A stretch of DNA of 64,000 bases from Ancylothrix sp. D3o (GCF_025370775.1 NZ_JAMXEX010000002.1:434001-498000), one strand, 5' to 3'. Counted from the stretch's first letter, positions 27,374 through 37,725 are shown. Numbers and translations: made by a program. The notes: generated by a model not told the origin, from the letters alone.

Positions 27374-27393
27374 GACTGAGGCATCAAGAGCAA

Positions 27394-27461
27394 AGAAACG
27401 GGGTTTTTTAGCTTATTTGCGTTGCTTGAAGGAAGGATTTTCGGAAAAAAACCCGCTTTTT
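27394..27461. terminator. Bidirectional hairpin between DUF4332 and TetR genes
   Basis: AAACGGGGTTTTTT (27396-27409) can pair with AAAAAAACCCGCTTT (27445-27459), and T-runs are present on both strands. It is related to the AAAACCCGG...GGGTTTT hairpins at 13692 and 54785. Confidence 0.5.
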
Positions 27462-27553
27462 GACTTTCCATGCGTTTGTCCGAACAGATAAACTTTTCTC
27501 TGGGGGGCGCCGGTTCTTGGGCCAGTCTCCCAGAAGAAAAATTAATCCGGCGA

Positions 27554-28174
27554 TCATTTTGCGTCTGGATTCAAAACCCCATTGAGAAAAATATCTGCCA
27601 AACCCTCGGCCATTTCCAGCATCGCTTGGGGAGAACCGCCACCCTCAAGCATGGTATCTTGACTAAACCCAGCCACCGCAAACATCCCCAAAAATACTTG
27701 AGCGACGATCCGGGGGTTCATCTGGCGATAGACGCCGCGATCCATTGCCGTTTGAAAAAAAGCCTCAGCAACATCCGTCATTTTGGCGATAACCTCCTGC
27801 TGAATTTGTTCGCGCAGATCGGGATGAAACTGAGCTTCTAAAAAACAGACACGCATCATGTCTGCATTTTCGTGTAGTCGTAACATTCGCCGGCGCATTA
27901 CTTGGGCCACTGCTTTATAACTGCCCATTTCGCTCAACTCGGTCAGCAGGTCGGTTAGCAATTCGACCCATCCTTGCGTTGCGACTTCCACTAAAATTGC
28001 TTTTTTGGTGGCAAAATGACGAAACAAAGTCCCTTCGGCAACACCGGCAGCATTCGCTAAGTCGCGGGTGGTGGTGCCATCGTAGCCTTTATGAGCAAAC
28101 AAACGCTGTGCCGCCTGCAAAATCCGAGTCCGTGTTTGAGCTTCAGATTGGGGAGGCCGGTTAAATATTCGCAT
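27554..28174 (-). CDS. TetR/AcrR family transcriptional regulator
   Basis: The 206-residue protein has an N-terminal TetR helix-turn-helix: TRTRILQAAQRLFAHKGYDGTTTRDLANAAGVAEGTLFRHF (about residues 13-53). The C-terminal ligand domain (about 70-206) is all-helical and not assignable to a ligand. The ATG at 28174 gives MRIFNRPPQS; a TTG three codons upstream is less likely. The divergent neighbour is the M16 protease pair, which is therefore a candidate target, but no operator palindrome was identified. Confidence 0.92.
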   Translation of the reverse strand: MRIFNRPPQSEAQTRTRILQAAQRLFAHKGYDGTTTRDLANAAGVAEGTLFRHFATKKAILVEVATQGWVELLTDLLTELSEMGSYKAVAQVMRRRMLRLHENADMMRVCFLEAQFHPDLREQIQQEVIAKMTDVAEAFFQTAMDRGVYRQMNPRIVAQVFLGMFAVAGFSQDTMLEGGGSPQAMLEMAEGLADIFLNGVLNPDAK

Positions 28175-28334
28175 AGCAATCAATTAATACTTAACATTAG
28201 AATTTGTAAGGCTATTGTCCTACGCTCAGAAGGGAAATATCGAAAACTTTCACAGTTCGTTAACTTTGAGCCGTATTTAGCAGCTAACCTAACCCGCGAT
28301 TCTTTTGGAATAGCACGCCAAATTGTTGTATTTT

Positions 28335-29933
28335 ATGAGTCTTCGTTTTGTTTTTTCAGGTCTGATACCTACAAAACCCCGCCGCCGCTCGCCTTTTTTG
28401 GGGTGGCGTCGTTTAGGAATAATGCTTTTGGTTGTGGCACTGCTGTGGCCGACATCGCCGCTTTCGGCAATTGCCGGCATTACAAAATCGCAACAAATCG
28501 CTCAGTCGATCCAACCTTATCTGGATCGAGTGATCAGCCGAGTTAGCGAGTTCCGCCTTGAAAATGGCATGAAATTTATCGTCCTCGAAAGACATCAGGC
28601 GCCGGTGGTTTCGTTTCTCACCTATGCTGATGTTGGCGGGGCAAATGAACCCACTGGCAAAACAGGTGTCGCTCACTTTCTTGAGCACCTTGCTTTTAAG
28701 GGCACGCGCCGCATCGGTACCAACGATTTCGCAGCCGAACAACCGCTGCTAGAGAAACTCGACCAACTCGACGCCCAAATTCGCGCCGCTAAAGCTGCGA
28801 AAAATGATTCGCAGGTGGCTAAATTACAAGCCGAATTCAATAAAATTGAAGCCGATGCTGCTCAATTTGCTGTTCAAAATGAACTCGGCAGAATTGTTGA
28901 GCGTTCTGGTGGTGTCGGGCTGAATGCGAATACTTCGACTGATGCAACACGCTATTTTTATAGCTTTCCGTCGAATAAATTAGAGCTATGGATGTCGCTG
29001 GAGTCGGAGCGATTTTTAGAGCCGGTTTTTCGGGAGTTTTACAAAGAAAAAGAGGTGATTTTAGAAGAACGCCGGATGCGTACTGATAACTCGCCGATTG
29101 GTAAAATGATTGAGGTGTTTTTGGATGCGGCTTATAAAGTTCATCCCTACAAGCGTCCGGTTATTGGTTATGACGAAGATATCCGCAATTTGACTCGCCA
29201 AGATATCCAAGATTTCTTTGATACTTATTATGGCCCTAGTAATTTAACGATGGCTGTTGTAGGTGATGTTGATCCTGCGGAAGTTAAACGTTTGGCTGAG
29301 ATTTATTTTGGTCGCTATCCAGCTAAACCGGCCCCGACCGATGTCCAAAGTGTTGAACCTCCACAAACGGAAACTCGCCAAGTTACTTTGCAGTTACAAA
29401 CTCAGCCTTGGTATTTGGAAGGATACCACCGGCCTGCTATGAATCACCCGGATCATGTGATTTATCAGATGATTGCTTCTTTGTTGAGTGATGGTCGGAC
29501 TTCGAGGCTTTATAAGTCTTTGGTTGAACAAAAACAAGTGGCGTTAAATGCTCAAGGGTTTAGTGGTTTTCCTGGGGAAAAGTTTCCGAATTTAATGCTT
29601 TTTTATGCTTTGACGGCACCTGGTCATACAGTTGATGAGGTGCAACAAGCTTTGCATACGGAAATTGAAAAATTGAAAAAGGAGCCGGTTTCTGTAAGGG
29701 AGTTAGACCGGGTGAAAACTCAATCGCGGGCTAATTTGTTGCGTTCTCTTGATTCTAATCAGGGCATGGCAGAATTGCTTTTAGAGTATGAGATAAAGAC
29801 TGGTTCTTGGCGGAATTTGTTTAAGGAGTTGGATAGTATAGCTAAGGTGACTCCGGCTGATGTTCAGCGGGTTTCTAAGGCTACTTTTACTGAGCAAAAT
29901 CGCACTATTGGTAAGCTTTTACCTCGGTCTTAG
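28335..29933 (+). CDS. M16 family zinc protease, catalytic member
   Basis: A 532-residue protein with an N-terminal membrane/signal segment (about 20-45). The inverted zinc motif HFLEH (His114, Glu117, His118) and the third ligand in EKEVILEER (about 241) are intact, so it should be an active pitrilysin-like peptidase. The next gene encodes an M16 protein without this motif; such active/inactive pairs form heterodimers that degrade peptides, as in mitochondrial processing peptidase relatives. Location is probably periplasmic or membrane-bound. ATG 28335 is used because the only upstream in-frame start is a TTG 12 bp earlier. Confidence 0.92.
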   Translation: MSLRFVFSGLIPTKPRRRSPFLGWRRLGIMLLVVALLWPTSPLSAIAGITKSQQIAQSIQPYLDRVISRVSEFRLENGMKFIVLERHQAPVVSFLTYADVGGANEPTGKTGVAHFLEHLAFKGTRRIGTNDFAAEQPLLEKLDQLDAQIRAAKAAKNDSQVAKLQAEFNKIEADAAQFAVQNELGRIVERSGGVGLNANTSTDATRYFYSFPSNKLELWMSLESERFLEPVFREFYKEKEVILEERRMRTDNSPIGKMIEVFLDAAYKVHPYKRPVIGYDEDIRNLTRQDIQDFFDTYYGPSNLTMAVVGDVDPAEVKRLAEIYFGRYPAKPAPTDVQSVEPPQTETRQVTLQLQTQPWYLEGYHRPAMNHPDHVIYQMIASLLSDGRTSRLYKSLVEQKQVALNAQGFSGFPGEKFPNLMLFYALTAPGHTVDEVQQALHTEIEKLKKEPVSVRELDRVKTQSRANLLRSLDSNQGMAELLLEYEIKTGSWRNLFKELDSIAKVTPADVQRVSKATFTEQNRTIGKLLPRS

Positions 29934-29942
29934 GTTTTTGAA

Positions 29943-29974
29943 TTAACCGCAGATAAACGCAGATTAACGCAGAT
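29943..29974. repeat. CCGCAGAT-type dispersed repeat, copy 2
   Basis: AACCGCAGAT, AAACGCAGAT and TAACGCAGAT follow each other with a 10-11 bp period, inside the spacer between the two M16 genes. Confidence 0.75.
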
Positions 29975-30047
29975 GGGTTTTTGGTTGTGGGTTAGGGGTT
30001 GATGAGTGTTTTTTTTGGTTTGATTTTTTTGTAGGGAAGGAGAAAAG

Positions 30048-31550
30048 ATGAGTTATCGGTATTACGGAAAAAGGAAACGGTTTTTGTTTTTGACTGTTGC
30101 GGTTTTAGTGTTTACGTTTTTGGTGGGACGTATGCCTGATCCTGCTTTTGGTCAAGCTTCGGCGCAGGGAATGGAGGCTAAACACTATACAGAGTTGCAG
30201 TTTCCGCCTCTGCCAGAAATTACGTTGCCGGATTATACTCGCTATCAGCTTGATAACGGGATTACGGTTTTTTTGATGGAGGATCGGGAGTTGCCTCTGG
30301 TTAGTGGGACTGCTTTATTTCGCACCGGCGAACGTTTTGAACCGGCAGATAAGGTGGGTTTGGCCGATATTACTGGTGAGGTGATGCGAACTGGTGGCAC
30401 GAGGAAACATACTGCTGATCAGCTTAATGAGATTTTAGAACAAAAGGCTGCTTCGGTGGAAACGGGGATTTCTATTGATGCGGGTAGTGCTAGTTTTAGT
30501 TCTCTTACTGAAGATGTTTCGGAGGTTTTTGATTTATTTGCGGAAGTAGTCAGGATGCCTGTTTTTTCTGCTGATAAAGTTGATTTGGCTAAAACCCAGC
30601 GTCAAGGCAGTATTGCTCGCCGCAATGATGATCCTAATGATATTGCCAGTAGGGAGTTTGCTAAACTTATTTACGGCAAAAATAGCCCCTATGGTCGCAT
30701 AACTGAATATGCTTCGCTTGATAACATCAGCCGTGAAGATTTGGTAGCGTTTTATCAGCAATATTTTCACCCCAATAATATGATTTTGGGGATTGTTGGT
30801 GATTTTGATTCGGCGGCGATGCGAAAGTTAATTGCTGAGAAATTTGGTGATTGGCCGGTTGATCAAAATTTTAAGGTTCCGCCTTTGCCTGCGGTTTCTC
30901 AGGCTAATAATAGCGGTGTCTTTTTTATTGATCAACCTCAACTAACCCAAAGTTCTGTGCTTTTAGGACAGTTAGGAGGTCAGTTAAATAGTCCCGATTA
31001 TCCGGCTTTAACGGTTCTCAATGATTTGCTTAATGGCTTTGGAGGCCGGTTGTTTAATGAAGTTCGTTCTCGTCAAGGTTTAGCTTATTCTGTGTATGGT
31101 GTTTGGAGTGCTCGTTATGACTATCCGGGGATGTTTATAGCCGGTGGGCAAACTCGTTCTGAGGCAACGGTGCCGTTTATTCAAGGCATTTTTAATGAAA
31201 TTAAGCGCCTTCGTAGTGAAATGGTTACACCGGAAGAATTGGCGTTTGCTAAAGAATCAACTCTCAATTCTTTTATTTTCAACTTTGCTGACCCGGTTAG
31301 TACCCTGTCGCGGTTAATGCGCTATGAGTATTATGGCTATCCGAGTGATTTTATCTTTCAATACCGGCGCGGTGTTGAAGCCACCACAGCAGCGGATGTG
31401 CTGCGCGTTGCCCAAACTTACTTAAAACCAGAAAATATGGTGACGTTGGTTGTCGGAAATAGCAGCCAAATTCAACCAGCTTTAAGTAGTTTAGGAAATG
31501 GAATCAAGGTAACATCAATTGATATTACGATTCCCGAACCAAAAAGCTAA
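30048..31550 (+). CDS. M16 family protein, non-catalytic partner
   Basis: A 500-residue exported protein with a signal/anchor (about 11-25). It is an M16 paralogue, but the HxxEH position reads DKVGLADITGE, so zinc binding is lost. The C-terminal half retains the Arg/Tyr substrate-binding pair in GGRLFNEVRSRQGLAYSVYG. This division, one subunit with zinc and one with the R/Y pair, is what is known for heterodimeric M16B proteases. The gene follows the catalytic member by 114 bp, with a strong AAGGAGAA site before its ATG. Confidence 0.92.
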   Translation: MSYRYYGKRKRFLFLTVAVLVFTFLVGRMPDPAFGQASAQGMEAKHYTELQFPPLPEITLPDYTRYQLDNGITVFLMEDRELPLVSGTALFRTGERFEPADKVGLADITGEVMRTGGTRKHTADQLNEILEQKAASVETGISIDAGSASFSSLTEDVSEVFDLFAEVVRMPVFSADKVDLAKTQRQGSIARRNDDPNDIASREFAKLIYGKNSPYGRITEYASLDNISREDLVAFYQQYFHPNNMILGIVGDFDSAAMRKLIAEKFGDWPVDQNFKVPPLPAVSQANNSGVFFIDQPQLTQSSVLLGQLGGQLNSPDYPALTVLNDLLNGFGGRLFNEVRSRQGLAYSVYGVWSARYDYPGMFIAGGQTRSEATVPFIQGIFNEIKRLRSEMVTPEELAFAKESTLNSFIFNFADPVSTLSRLMRYEYYGYPSDFIFQYRRGVEATTAADVLRVAQTYLKPENMVTLVVGNSSQIQPALSSLGNGIKVTSIDITIPEPKS

Positions 31551-31899
31551 AAGTTGTCAAGTTGGATCTGGCAATTTATAGCGTCAAGCTAAAAAAAGCT
31601 GGGTTTTTGTGAGGATTTTGGCCAGGTGGCTATAAAGCCGATTTTTTTTAAAACAACAGGTAATGGGCCAAGATCAACAGGTAAATCTTGGCTTCCAAAC
31701 CTGCATCAAGTCCCCCGCCTCCACTACCCAGTCCTTGAATTTTTGAGAAAAAATAGTTAAAAATATCAATAAGCTAATTGTTATTTAGTTGGCCAAGGCA
31801 AAATCTATCCCAAGATGGATTATGGCCTGACAGAACGCTAATTAAATATAAATTAGACGTGCATAGTATTGAGCCATCAATCAGTACAGAGGAGAAACC
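31551..31899. other. Intergenic region upstream of the outer-membrane-like protein
   Basis: About 350 bp. I see no gene. The only clear signal is GAGGAGAAACC just before the GTG at 31900. A stretch with AAGCTAAAAAAAGCTGGGTTTTT (31590-31612) may be a weak terminator for the M16 pair. Confidence 0.4.
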
Positions 31900-32712
31900 G
31901 TGAAGAAATCTTTAACAAAGGGTTTGCTTTTATTATTAAGTTTGAGTGCTTTGAGTATCGTGGGGGGAAATTCGGCGGCAGTGGCCGAACCGCTGCATCT
32001 GGAAGAACCCAGCACACAAGAATTATTCAGAGACACACCCACACAGCAACAAACCAATTTAAACGAGACAACACCGCTAACTTTATCGCCCGTTAAAAAC
32101 TCACCAGCATCTTTGAGTGCGGATGCCACAGAACCGGCACCGACTTTAACGGCAGAAAAACTTGCCAATCGTCCGCAACTGTCTACCTCAGCCTTAGATT
32201 TAACGCCAAACACGACAGAAAACGGCCAACTAGAAGCCGGTGTGCCCAACAACACCACCTACGAAATCGCTCAGATCCGCCGCCGCACAGTTGTCCCCGG
32301 ATCTAACTTTGTCGGCGCTGGTTTCAGCTTTGGTGCCGGTAGAGACGTCCTAGACTTTACTGTATTCAGCAAATTTCAACTCTTACAATTTCCCTCTGAC
32401 GATCCGGTGGCCAGCTTATCAGTTCGTCCCAGTATTGGGTTTGGCAGTCAGTTAGATATTCGCGTACCGGTTACGGTTGAGCCAAGAATGGCTGTTTTTG
32501 ACGCTAATGATCCGACAAGCCGGTTCTCACCTTTTGCCGGTTTGGGTGCCGCTATCACCGTTGATGATGGCGAAGCAGACTTTAATGTGATGCTCACCGG
32601 CGGTGCCGATTTTCTGTTAACTCGTCAGTTAACGCTGACCGGCATGGCAAACTTGCTGTTTTTAAGTGATGTCGAGTTAGAAGGTCAAGTCGGAATTGCT
32701 TATAACTTCTAA
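31900..32712 (+). CDS. Exported beta-barrel-like outer membrane protein
   Basis: The 270-residue product has a clear signal peptide (KKSLTKGLLLLLSLSALS, cleavage near AVAEP), a Ser/Thr/Pro/Asn-rich linker (about 33-120) and a C-terminal region of alternating hydrophobic and polar residues with glycines, ending in the aromatic-terminated strand VGIAYNF, which is typical of outer-membrane beta-barrels. The barrel part is short (about 130 residues, perhaps 8 strands). GTG start with GAGGAGA upstream. Function unknown. Confidence 0.75.
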   Translation: MKKSLTKGLLLLLSLSALSIVGGNSAAVAEPLHLEEPSTQELFRDTPTQQQTNLNETTPLTLSPVKNSPASLSADATEPAPTLTAEKLANRPQLSTSALDLTPNTTENGQLEAGVPNNTTYEIAQIRRRTVVPGSNFVGAGFSFGAGRDVLDFTVFSKFQLLQFPSDDPVASLSVRPSIGFGSQLDIRVPVTVEPRMAVFDANDPTSRFSPFAGLGAAITVDDGEADFNVMLTGGADFLLTRQLTLTGMANLLFLSDVELEGQVGIAYNF

Positions 32713-32806
32713 AGTCAATGGTCAAGAATCATTGGTCAAAATTCATTAGACTTTTGAACCATGACTCTTGACCAAAACCCCCCACACACCCCTCAAAAAA
32801 TCCCAC

Positions 32807-35677
32807 TTAACTACTTTCTAACTTTGCGTCCAAAACTTTAGCAATCAAATCGCGGGTTTCTTCTAAATGTGCTTGAGTGTAGGTATCAAAATTACCTCCT
32901 TGCGACATAGCTGTACTAATTGCATCTCGCAACTGTCGTAATTTAAACCGGGCTAAGGTGCGAGCATCCTCCGGCGCCTGAGTTTTATTGAGAACCATTG
33001 CGGTCAAAATATCGAGATATTCGCGCTGTAAAGAACGCCGCAAACTGGAAATTTTCGTAGGAGCACCGGCCACAATTTCAGTCCAAATGCCGGTTTGGAG
33101 AGTATCAAAAACCTCTGGTAATGCCAGAACTTGACCGGGTTGCCCTTTAAGTTCAGCATCTCGCAAGCGAGCTAGACGATTGGGAGACATCAACACCCGC
33201 AACACCAACCGCTGTAAAACAGAAACCTGCTCATAAATCGGATAATCTAAACGCGATGGAGAAGAAATTCCCCAATGTACCCAGCGAGAAGGTGCCAAAT
33301 TATTTAACAAATCTGGGGAAAAACGAAACACCCCATCATTAAACACATAAGTTTGTAAAGTAGCAAGAGCCTGACGCTGTTGCACCACCGGCACCGGCAC
33401 AAAGGGAGCACGTCGCCCAGGATCATTTTGGTGATTGCGAGTAAAAGACTGTCCGCCCACATATTGAGCCACCACAAATGCCTGCTGTAAATAATAGCTA
33501 AACACCGCATTAAATAAATCTCGCAATTCGCTAAAACTTTCACCTTTGGCAGGATAACGTTTTTCCATACCGGCCCACATTGCACGGGCATTATCCATTT
33601 GAAGTTGAGCATATTGCACGACATCGGCGCTTAAATCAAAGCGTTGGGCATAGGGGTTTAAATCATCTATCCACACATCTTCATCGGTGGCATAAGCTAA
33701 TTCTGGTTGAGCAGAACGTTGGGCAATTTTTTCTAAATAAGGCTTTTCTGCTTGGGAAGTAGTGGCCGGTACGGGTTGATAACCATACATAATTGCCCAC
33801 TCATCATAAACTCCAATAATCGACGGATAATAATCACCCTGTTTTTGACCAATCGGCGCTAAATTGACTGGAAAATAATCCATTACCGAAGCAACTAAGC
33901 CTTTTGTGCGAGTAATTGCCTGGTTGTTTAACTCTTGCGGTTTTAAGAAAGTGCTGGCATGAAAATTATGCCTTAGTCCAAGGGTATGACCAATTTCGTG
34001 AGCAATTAAAGAGCGAACAAATTGATGGACATATTCTTTCATTTGGGGGCTATCAGGCGTGACATTGTTGAGCAAAGACATCGCTGTGGCACCCACCGTA
34101 AATTGATCGGCTGCTTGCAGTCCAAAGCACAAATCATGCCGGTGCATAGCCCTGTTAAGGTTACGATTTAGAGGTTGGTTTTTGTTGTTTGGTTGGGGTA
34201 GATAACGATCAAAACTGCTGTAGTTACAAAAATCGGAATTGCCGGCAACTTGAGAAAACAAAGAAGAACCGGCCTGGTTTTTTTCAACCAGGTTACTAAA
34301 TTCGGTTTTCATGGCGCGGACAAAGTTGGCATCAACGATAATATCAGCATCAAGAATTTCGCCGGTCAGGGGGTTAACACGCGATGGCCCAAGGGCGAAA
34401 GCACCATCAAGAGAATTCATCCAGCGAATCGTGTTATAACGCACATCAGAGGGGTTCCAGTCCGCATCATCGGGCATTTGTTTGACTTCGATGGCATTAA
34501 TAAACCCCGCTTTTTCAAAAGCTTTATTCCACATTAAAACGCCTTCTGTGATCGCATCGCGGTATTCCAGAGGAACGGCGTTATCTATCCAAAAAATAAT
34601 CGGCTTTTTCGGGGGAGATTGCAGGGCGTTGGGGTCTTGTTTTTCGAGGTTCCAACGGTTGATGTAGCGAACAAAAGGTTCTTGAGAATTTTTGCTGGAA
34701 AAATCTTTATAAACTGTGTTGAAATAGCCTATGCGGTCATCAGCAAAACGCGGCAGATAGTTGTTTTTTTCTTGAATTTCCGAAAAACTGTAGTGAGTTC
34801 GCAGGGTGAAGGCTCGGCTATCAGCTAAACTTGGTAAATAAGCGTAGTTTTCGCTATTATTGCCGACCTCAAAACTGTACACAGATTCGATTTCTAGGTT
34901 GAGGGGAAATGCTTTTGCGTCGCCAAAATAAGATTTATTACGGTCGAGTTGATAGGAACTTCCCAAAACGCCTTGAAACAAGGAAGAAAGCCCCGGAAAG
35001 TCTCCGAGTAATAAATCACTTAAATCAACAAGTAGGTTTTTGCTTTCTGGATGGCTGCTTTTTATTGTGAGGGCTGAAAGTACCGAATCGCTAAAGGAAC
35101 GTTCTAAAGACCGGCGTTGAGGATCGTCTGGGTTGCTGCGAAAATTGACGTTACGAACAACAAATTGCAGGTTTTTGTTGACGCGACGAAAATAAAATAG
35201 ATAGTCTCCTAATGGCATTCCGCTGTAAATTCCGCGTTCGCCTATGCCTGATTCAAGGGTGATGGTGCAGAGAAAGTTTTTTTCTAGCTGTTCGGGGGTA
35301 ATTTCTGCAAAAATTTCTCCACTTTCTTTGTTTTGATAAAGGGTGAAAAGTCCTTGTATTTTTTCGCTGCCTTGAATGGTTTTGTCAAAGGGCGATAGTT
35401 CTGTTTCTTCTTCTTTTTCTTTGGCAATTAAGGCAGGTTGTGTTTTGCCCTCACTTGTGAACGTTTCTGCGCTGTAGGCTGGTATTGCTAAAAATAAGTT
35501 GTGGAGTAATACTGCTAAGAATAGGCCGTTGAGCAGAAATGCTCCGATGGCGATGTGGGGGGGTGTGCGATAGGATGGTACGGACAACCGGCCAGAGGAT
35601 TGCTTTTTGTCGTGCTTGGCGTGTTTTTCTAAGCTTCTCCTGTGGAGACGTCGGGCGGTTGGATGGATTTTAAACAT
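32807..35677 (-). CDS. Large zinc-dependent metalloprotease (metzincin-like, DUF5117/DUF4953 type)
   Basis: A 956-residue exported protein with an N-terminal membrane segment (about 45-68). The metzincin zinc motif HEIGHTLGLRH (about residues 557-567) is intact, preceded by a long N-terminal region (DUF5117-like, with an ELSPFDKTIQG block) and followed by a C-terminal region containing SVMDYFPVN (a Met-turn candidate) and YDEWAIMYGY. The family is described from Bacteroidetes and others as zinc-dependent metalloproteases of unknown substrate. It is unlinked to the M16 genes and has its own promoter region. Confidence in the peptidase call is high, in substrate nil. Confidence 0.9.
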   Translation of the reverse strand: MFKIHPTARRLHRRSLEKHAKHDKKQSSGRLSVPSYRTPPHIAIGAFLLNGLFLAVLLHNLFLAIPAYSAETFTSEGKTQPALIAKEKEEETELSPFDKTIQGSEKIQGLFTLYQNKESGEIFAEITPEQLEKNFLCTITLESGIGERGIYSGMPLGDYLFYFRRVNKNLQFVVRNVNFRSNPDDPQRRSLERSFSDSVLSALTIKSSHPESKNLLVDLSDLLLGDFPGLSSLFQGVLGSSYQLDRNKSYFGDAKAFPLNLEIESVYSFEVGNNSENYAYLPSLADSRAFTLRTHYSFSEIQEKNNYLPRFADDRIGYFNTVYKDFSSKNSQEPFVRYINRWNLEKQDPNALQSPPKKPIIFWIDNAVPLEYRDAITEGVLMWNKAFEKAGFINAIEVKQMPDDADWNPSDVRYNTIRWMNSLDGAFALGPSRVNPLTGEILDADIIVDANFVRAMKTEFSNLVEKNQAGSSLFSQVAGNSDFCNYSSFDRYLPQPNNKNQPLNRNLNRAMHRHDLCFGLQAADQFTVGATAMSLLNNVTPDSPQMKEYVHQFVRSLIAHEIGHTLGLRHNFHASTFLKPQELNNQAITRTKGLVASVMDYFPVNLAPIGQKQGDYYPSIIGVYDEWAIMYGYQPVPATTSQAEKPYLEKIAQRSAQPELAYATDEDVWIDDLNPYAQRFDLSADVVQYAQLQMDNARAMWAGMEKRYPAKGESFSELRDLFNAVFSYYLQQAFVVAQYVGGQSFTRNHQNDPGRRAPFVPVPVVQQRQALATLQTYVFNDGVFRFSPDLLNNLAPSRWVHWGISSPSRLDYPIYEQVSVLQRLVLRVLMSPNRLARLRDAELKGQPGQVLALPEVFDTLQTGIWTEIVAGAPTKISSLRRSLQREYLDILTAMVLNKTQAPEDARTLARFKLRQLRDAISTAMSQGGNFDTYTQAHLEETRDLIAKVLDAKLESS

Positions 35678-36658
35678 TTGGGCGGGCGTTCCTGGGTTTG
35701 CAGAAAATTACGGGTTGATTTCACCCCCTGGGGGGGTTTTGCAGCACTGTCTGGAGATACACCTGTGCCTGAAACAGCCGATAAGAGTTTTTCTGATTTG
35801 ATTGTGACAGAGAATGTTAGGTTTTTTGTCATCTTTCTAAAGAAATAAATTTTTATTTGGGTGGGGATGACTTTTTCGTGCTATAGGGTTGAGGCCGGTG
35901 GGTTCACAGCGATGAAAATCTGTGTTGAACACAAACAAACCCCAAAAAACTCGAAAAACAAGTTTTCTAATTGCTGGGCAATTAAAATTTGTGCCGATAA
36001 CAAAACCGTAAAAATTTATATTCAAACTCAGAAAGTTTATCTCAATCAATCTGTATATATAGGGTTTTTCCCTGCTACGCTAAAAACCCGCTTTCGCGCC
36101 TATTTCCCAAGTTTAGAACAGGCTTTTAGAACCTCTGTACTGTAGTTTAGACAACTGGAAACCCCCTATAAATAATGTTTTCCTGCGGATAAGCTGGCAA
36201 AAAAAAGATAGATTTAAATAATCCAAAAATGCAATAAATAAAGAATATTTTATTTGAGCCGACAGAGCAGATTATTGATTAGTTCGTGCGGTCGCAATTG
36301 AAAGACCCCTAGCGCTGACAGCAGAAGAGAAGACAGTACACTGATGTGTCTATTGGCAAAGTAGAAAAGTAAGCGAGAGAGATTTTTGCAAAAAAGATGA
36401 AATAAATTCAAAGCTTTAAACAACCGCCTGGAAAAAACAAAGGAAAATTAAAATCCGCTAGATAAAAAACAAAACCAGACAAGCTAGAGCAGAGCCAAGG
36501 CAAAATCTCAGCGATCCCCTTTCCGGCAAAGAAAAGCATCCTTGATGCTGTTTTATGGTATTTTCATTACCAAGTCCCGTTAGCGTGGGCGTCGTCGCAG
36601 GCGATACACACAGGGACGGTTGAAGTATCTTATAGAGTAAAAAAAGGGGCAAGACGCA
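35678..36658. other. 981-bp spacer upstream of gap2
   Basis: No convincing gene. A 94-codon frame (35861-36145) has no ribosome binding site and no family resemblance. A hairpin GGGTTTTT...AAAAACCC (36061-36088) precedes the AT-rich part (36140-36470). Just before gap2, GTCCC (36573-36577) and GGGAC (36613-36617) enclose an inner GTG/CAC pair and could fold in the leader. This is unusually long for a leader and may hold an unannotated RNA. Confidence 0.4.
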
Positions 36659-37675
36659 GTGATTAGAGTAGCGATCAACGGGTTTGGACGTATCGGACGG
36701 AACTTCATGCGCTGCTGGTTGACGAGAACCAACAGCCAACTCGATCTCGTAGCAATTAACGACACTTCTGATCCAAAAACTAACTCGCACTTGCTGAGAT
36801 ATGACTCGATGCTGGGGACGTTGAAGGGTGTAGACATCAGTGCAGATGACAACTCAATTACAGTCAACGGTCATACAGTTAAGTGTGTCTCAGATCGCAA
36901 CCCGTTAAACTTGCCCTGGAAAGACTGGGGAATTGATTTGATTATCGAAGCGACGGGGGTGTTTGTTGATAACGCCGGCGCATCTAAGCATATTGAGGCC
37001 GGTGCTAAAAAGGTTCTGATCACCGCTCCTGGTAAAGGTTCCGATATTGGTACCTATGTGATGGGCGTAAATCATCAGGATTACGAACACGACAAGTATA
37101 ACGTCCTCAGTAATGCCAGTTGCACCACCAACTGCTTAGCACCGGTGGTGAAAGTGTTGCACGACAACTTCGGTATTATCAAAGGTACAATGACCACCAC
37201 CCACAGCTACACCGGCGACCAGCGCTTGCTCGACGCCAGCCACCGCGATGTCCGCCGTGCTCGTGCTGCTGCGATCAACATTGTTCCTACCTCCACCGGC
37301 GCTGCTAAAGCGGTATCGTTGGTGATCCCCGCCATGAAAGGCAAGCTGAATGGTATTGCTTTGCGTGTACCGAGTCCTAACGTTTCCGTTGTGGACTTTG
37401 TGGCGCAAGTTGAGAAAAAGACTTTTGCTGAAGAAGTTAACGAAGCTCTCCAAAAAGCTGCTGAAGGCCAAATGAAGGGGATTTTAGAATACAGCGATTT
37501 GCCTTTGGTGTCTTCTGACTATCGTGGTAATGATGCTTCTTCTATCGTTGACTCTAGCCTGACAATGGTGATGGATGGCGATATGGTGAAGGTTGTTTCT
37601 TGGTATGACAACGAGTGGGGTTATAGCCAACGGGTTGTCGATCTTGCTGAATTGGTCGCTCAAAAGTGGGCTTAA
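36659..37675 (+). CDS. gap2: Glyceraldehyde-3-phosphate dehydrogenase, Gap2 (Calvin cycle) type
   Basis: The 338-residue enzyme reduces 1,3-bisphosphoglycerate with NADPH or NADH in the Calvin cycle and also works in gluconeogenesis. Visible are the Rossmann start [15 protein letters not shown], the catalytic cysteine in [12 protein letters not shown] (about residue 154), the following [16 protein letters not shown] and the C-terminal [30 protein letters not shown] is typical of the Gap2/chloroplast type rather than the NAD-specific Gap1. Start is GTG at 36659 with AGGGG upstream. pgk, the preceding enzyme of the same pathway, is in the window at 59154 but not linked. Confidence 0.95.
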   Translation: MIRVAINGFGRIGRNFMRCWLTRTNSQLDLVAINDTSDPKTNSHLLRYDSMLGTLKGVDISADDNSITVNGHTVKCVSDRNPLNLPWKDWGIDLIIEATGVFVDNAGASKHIEAGAKKVLITAPGKGSDIGTYVMGVNHQDYEHDKYNVLSNASCTTNCLAPVVKVLHDNFGIIKGTMTTTHSYTGDQRLLDASHRDVRRARAAAINIVPTSTGAAKAVSLVIPAMKGKLNGIALRVPSPNVSVVDFVAQVEKKTFAEEVNEALQKAAEGQMKGILEYSDLPLVSSDYRGNDASSIVDSSLTMVMDGDMVKVVSWYDNEWGYSQRVVDLAELVAQKWA

Positions 37676-37684
37676 ACGGCTTCA

Positions 37685-37705
37685 GGACACGGTAATTCCG
37701 TGTCC
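37685..37705. terminator. 8-bp stem hairpin between gap2 and thiL
   Basis: GGACACGG (37685-37692) and CCGTGTCC (37698-37705) form a perfect stem with a five-base loop, between two convergent stop codons. There is no long T-run, so it may stabilise ends rather than terminate. Confidence 0.55.
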
Positions 37706-37725
37706 CACAATGGGAAAATTTAAGC

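Noticed and set aside
35861-36145. 94-codon plus-strand frame before gap2
   Set aside because: No ribosome binding site, no family resemblance, and it crosses a hairpin; it looks like chance in an AT-rich spacer.
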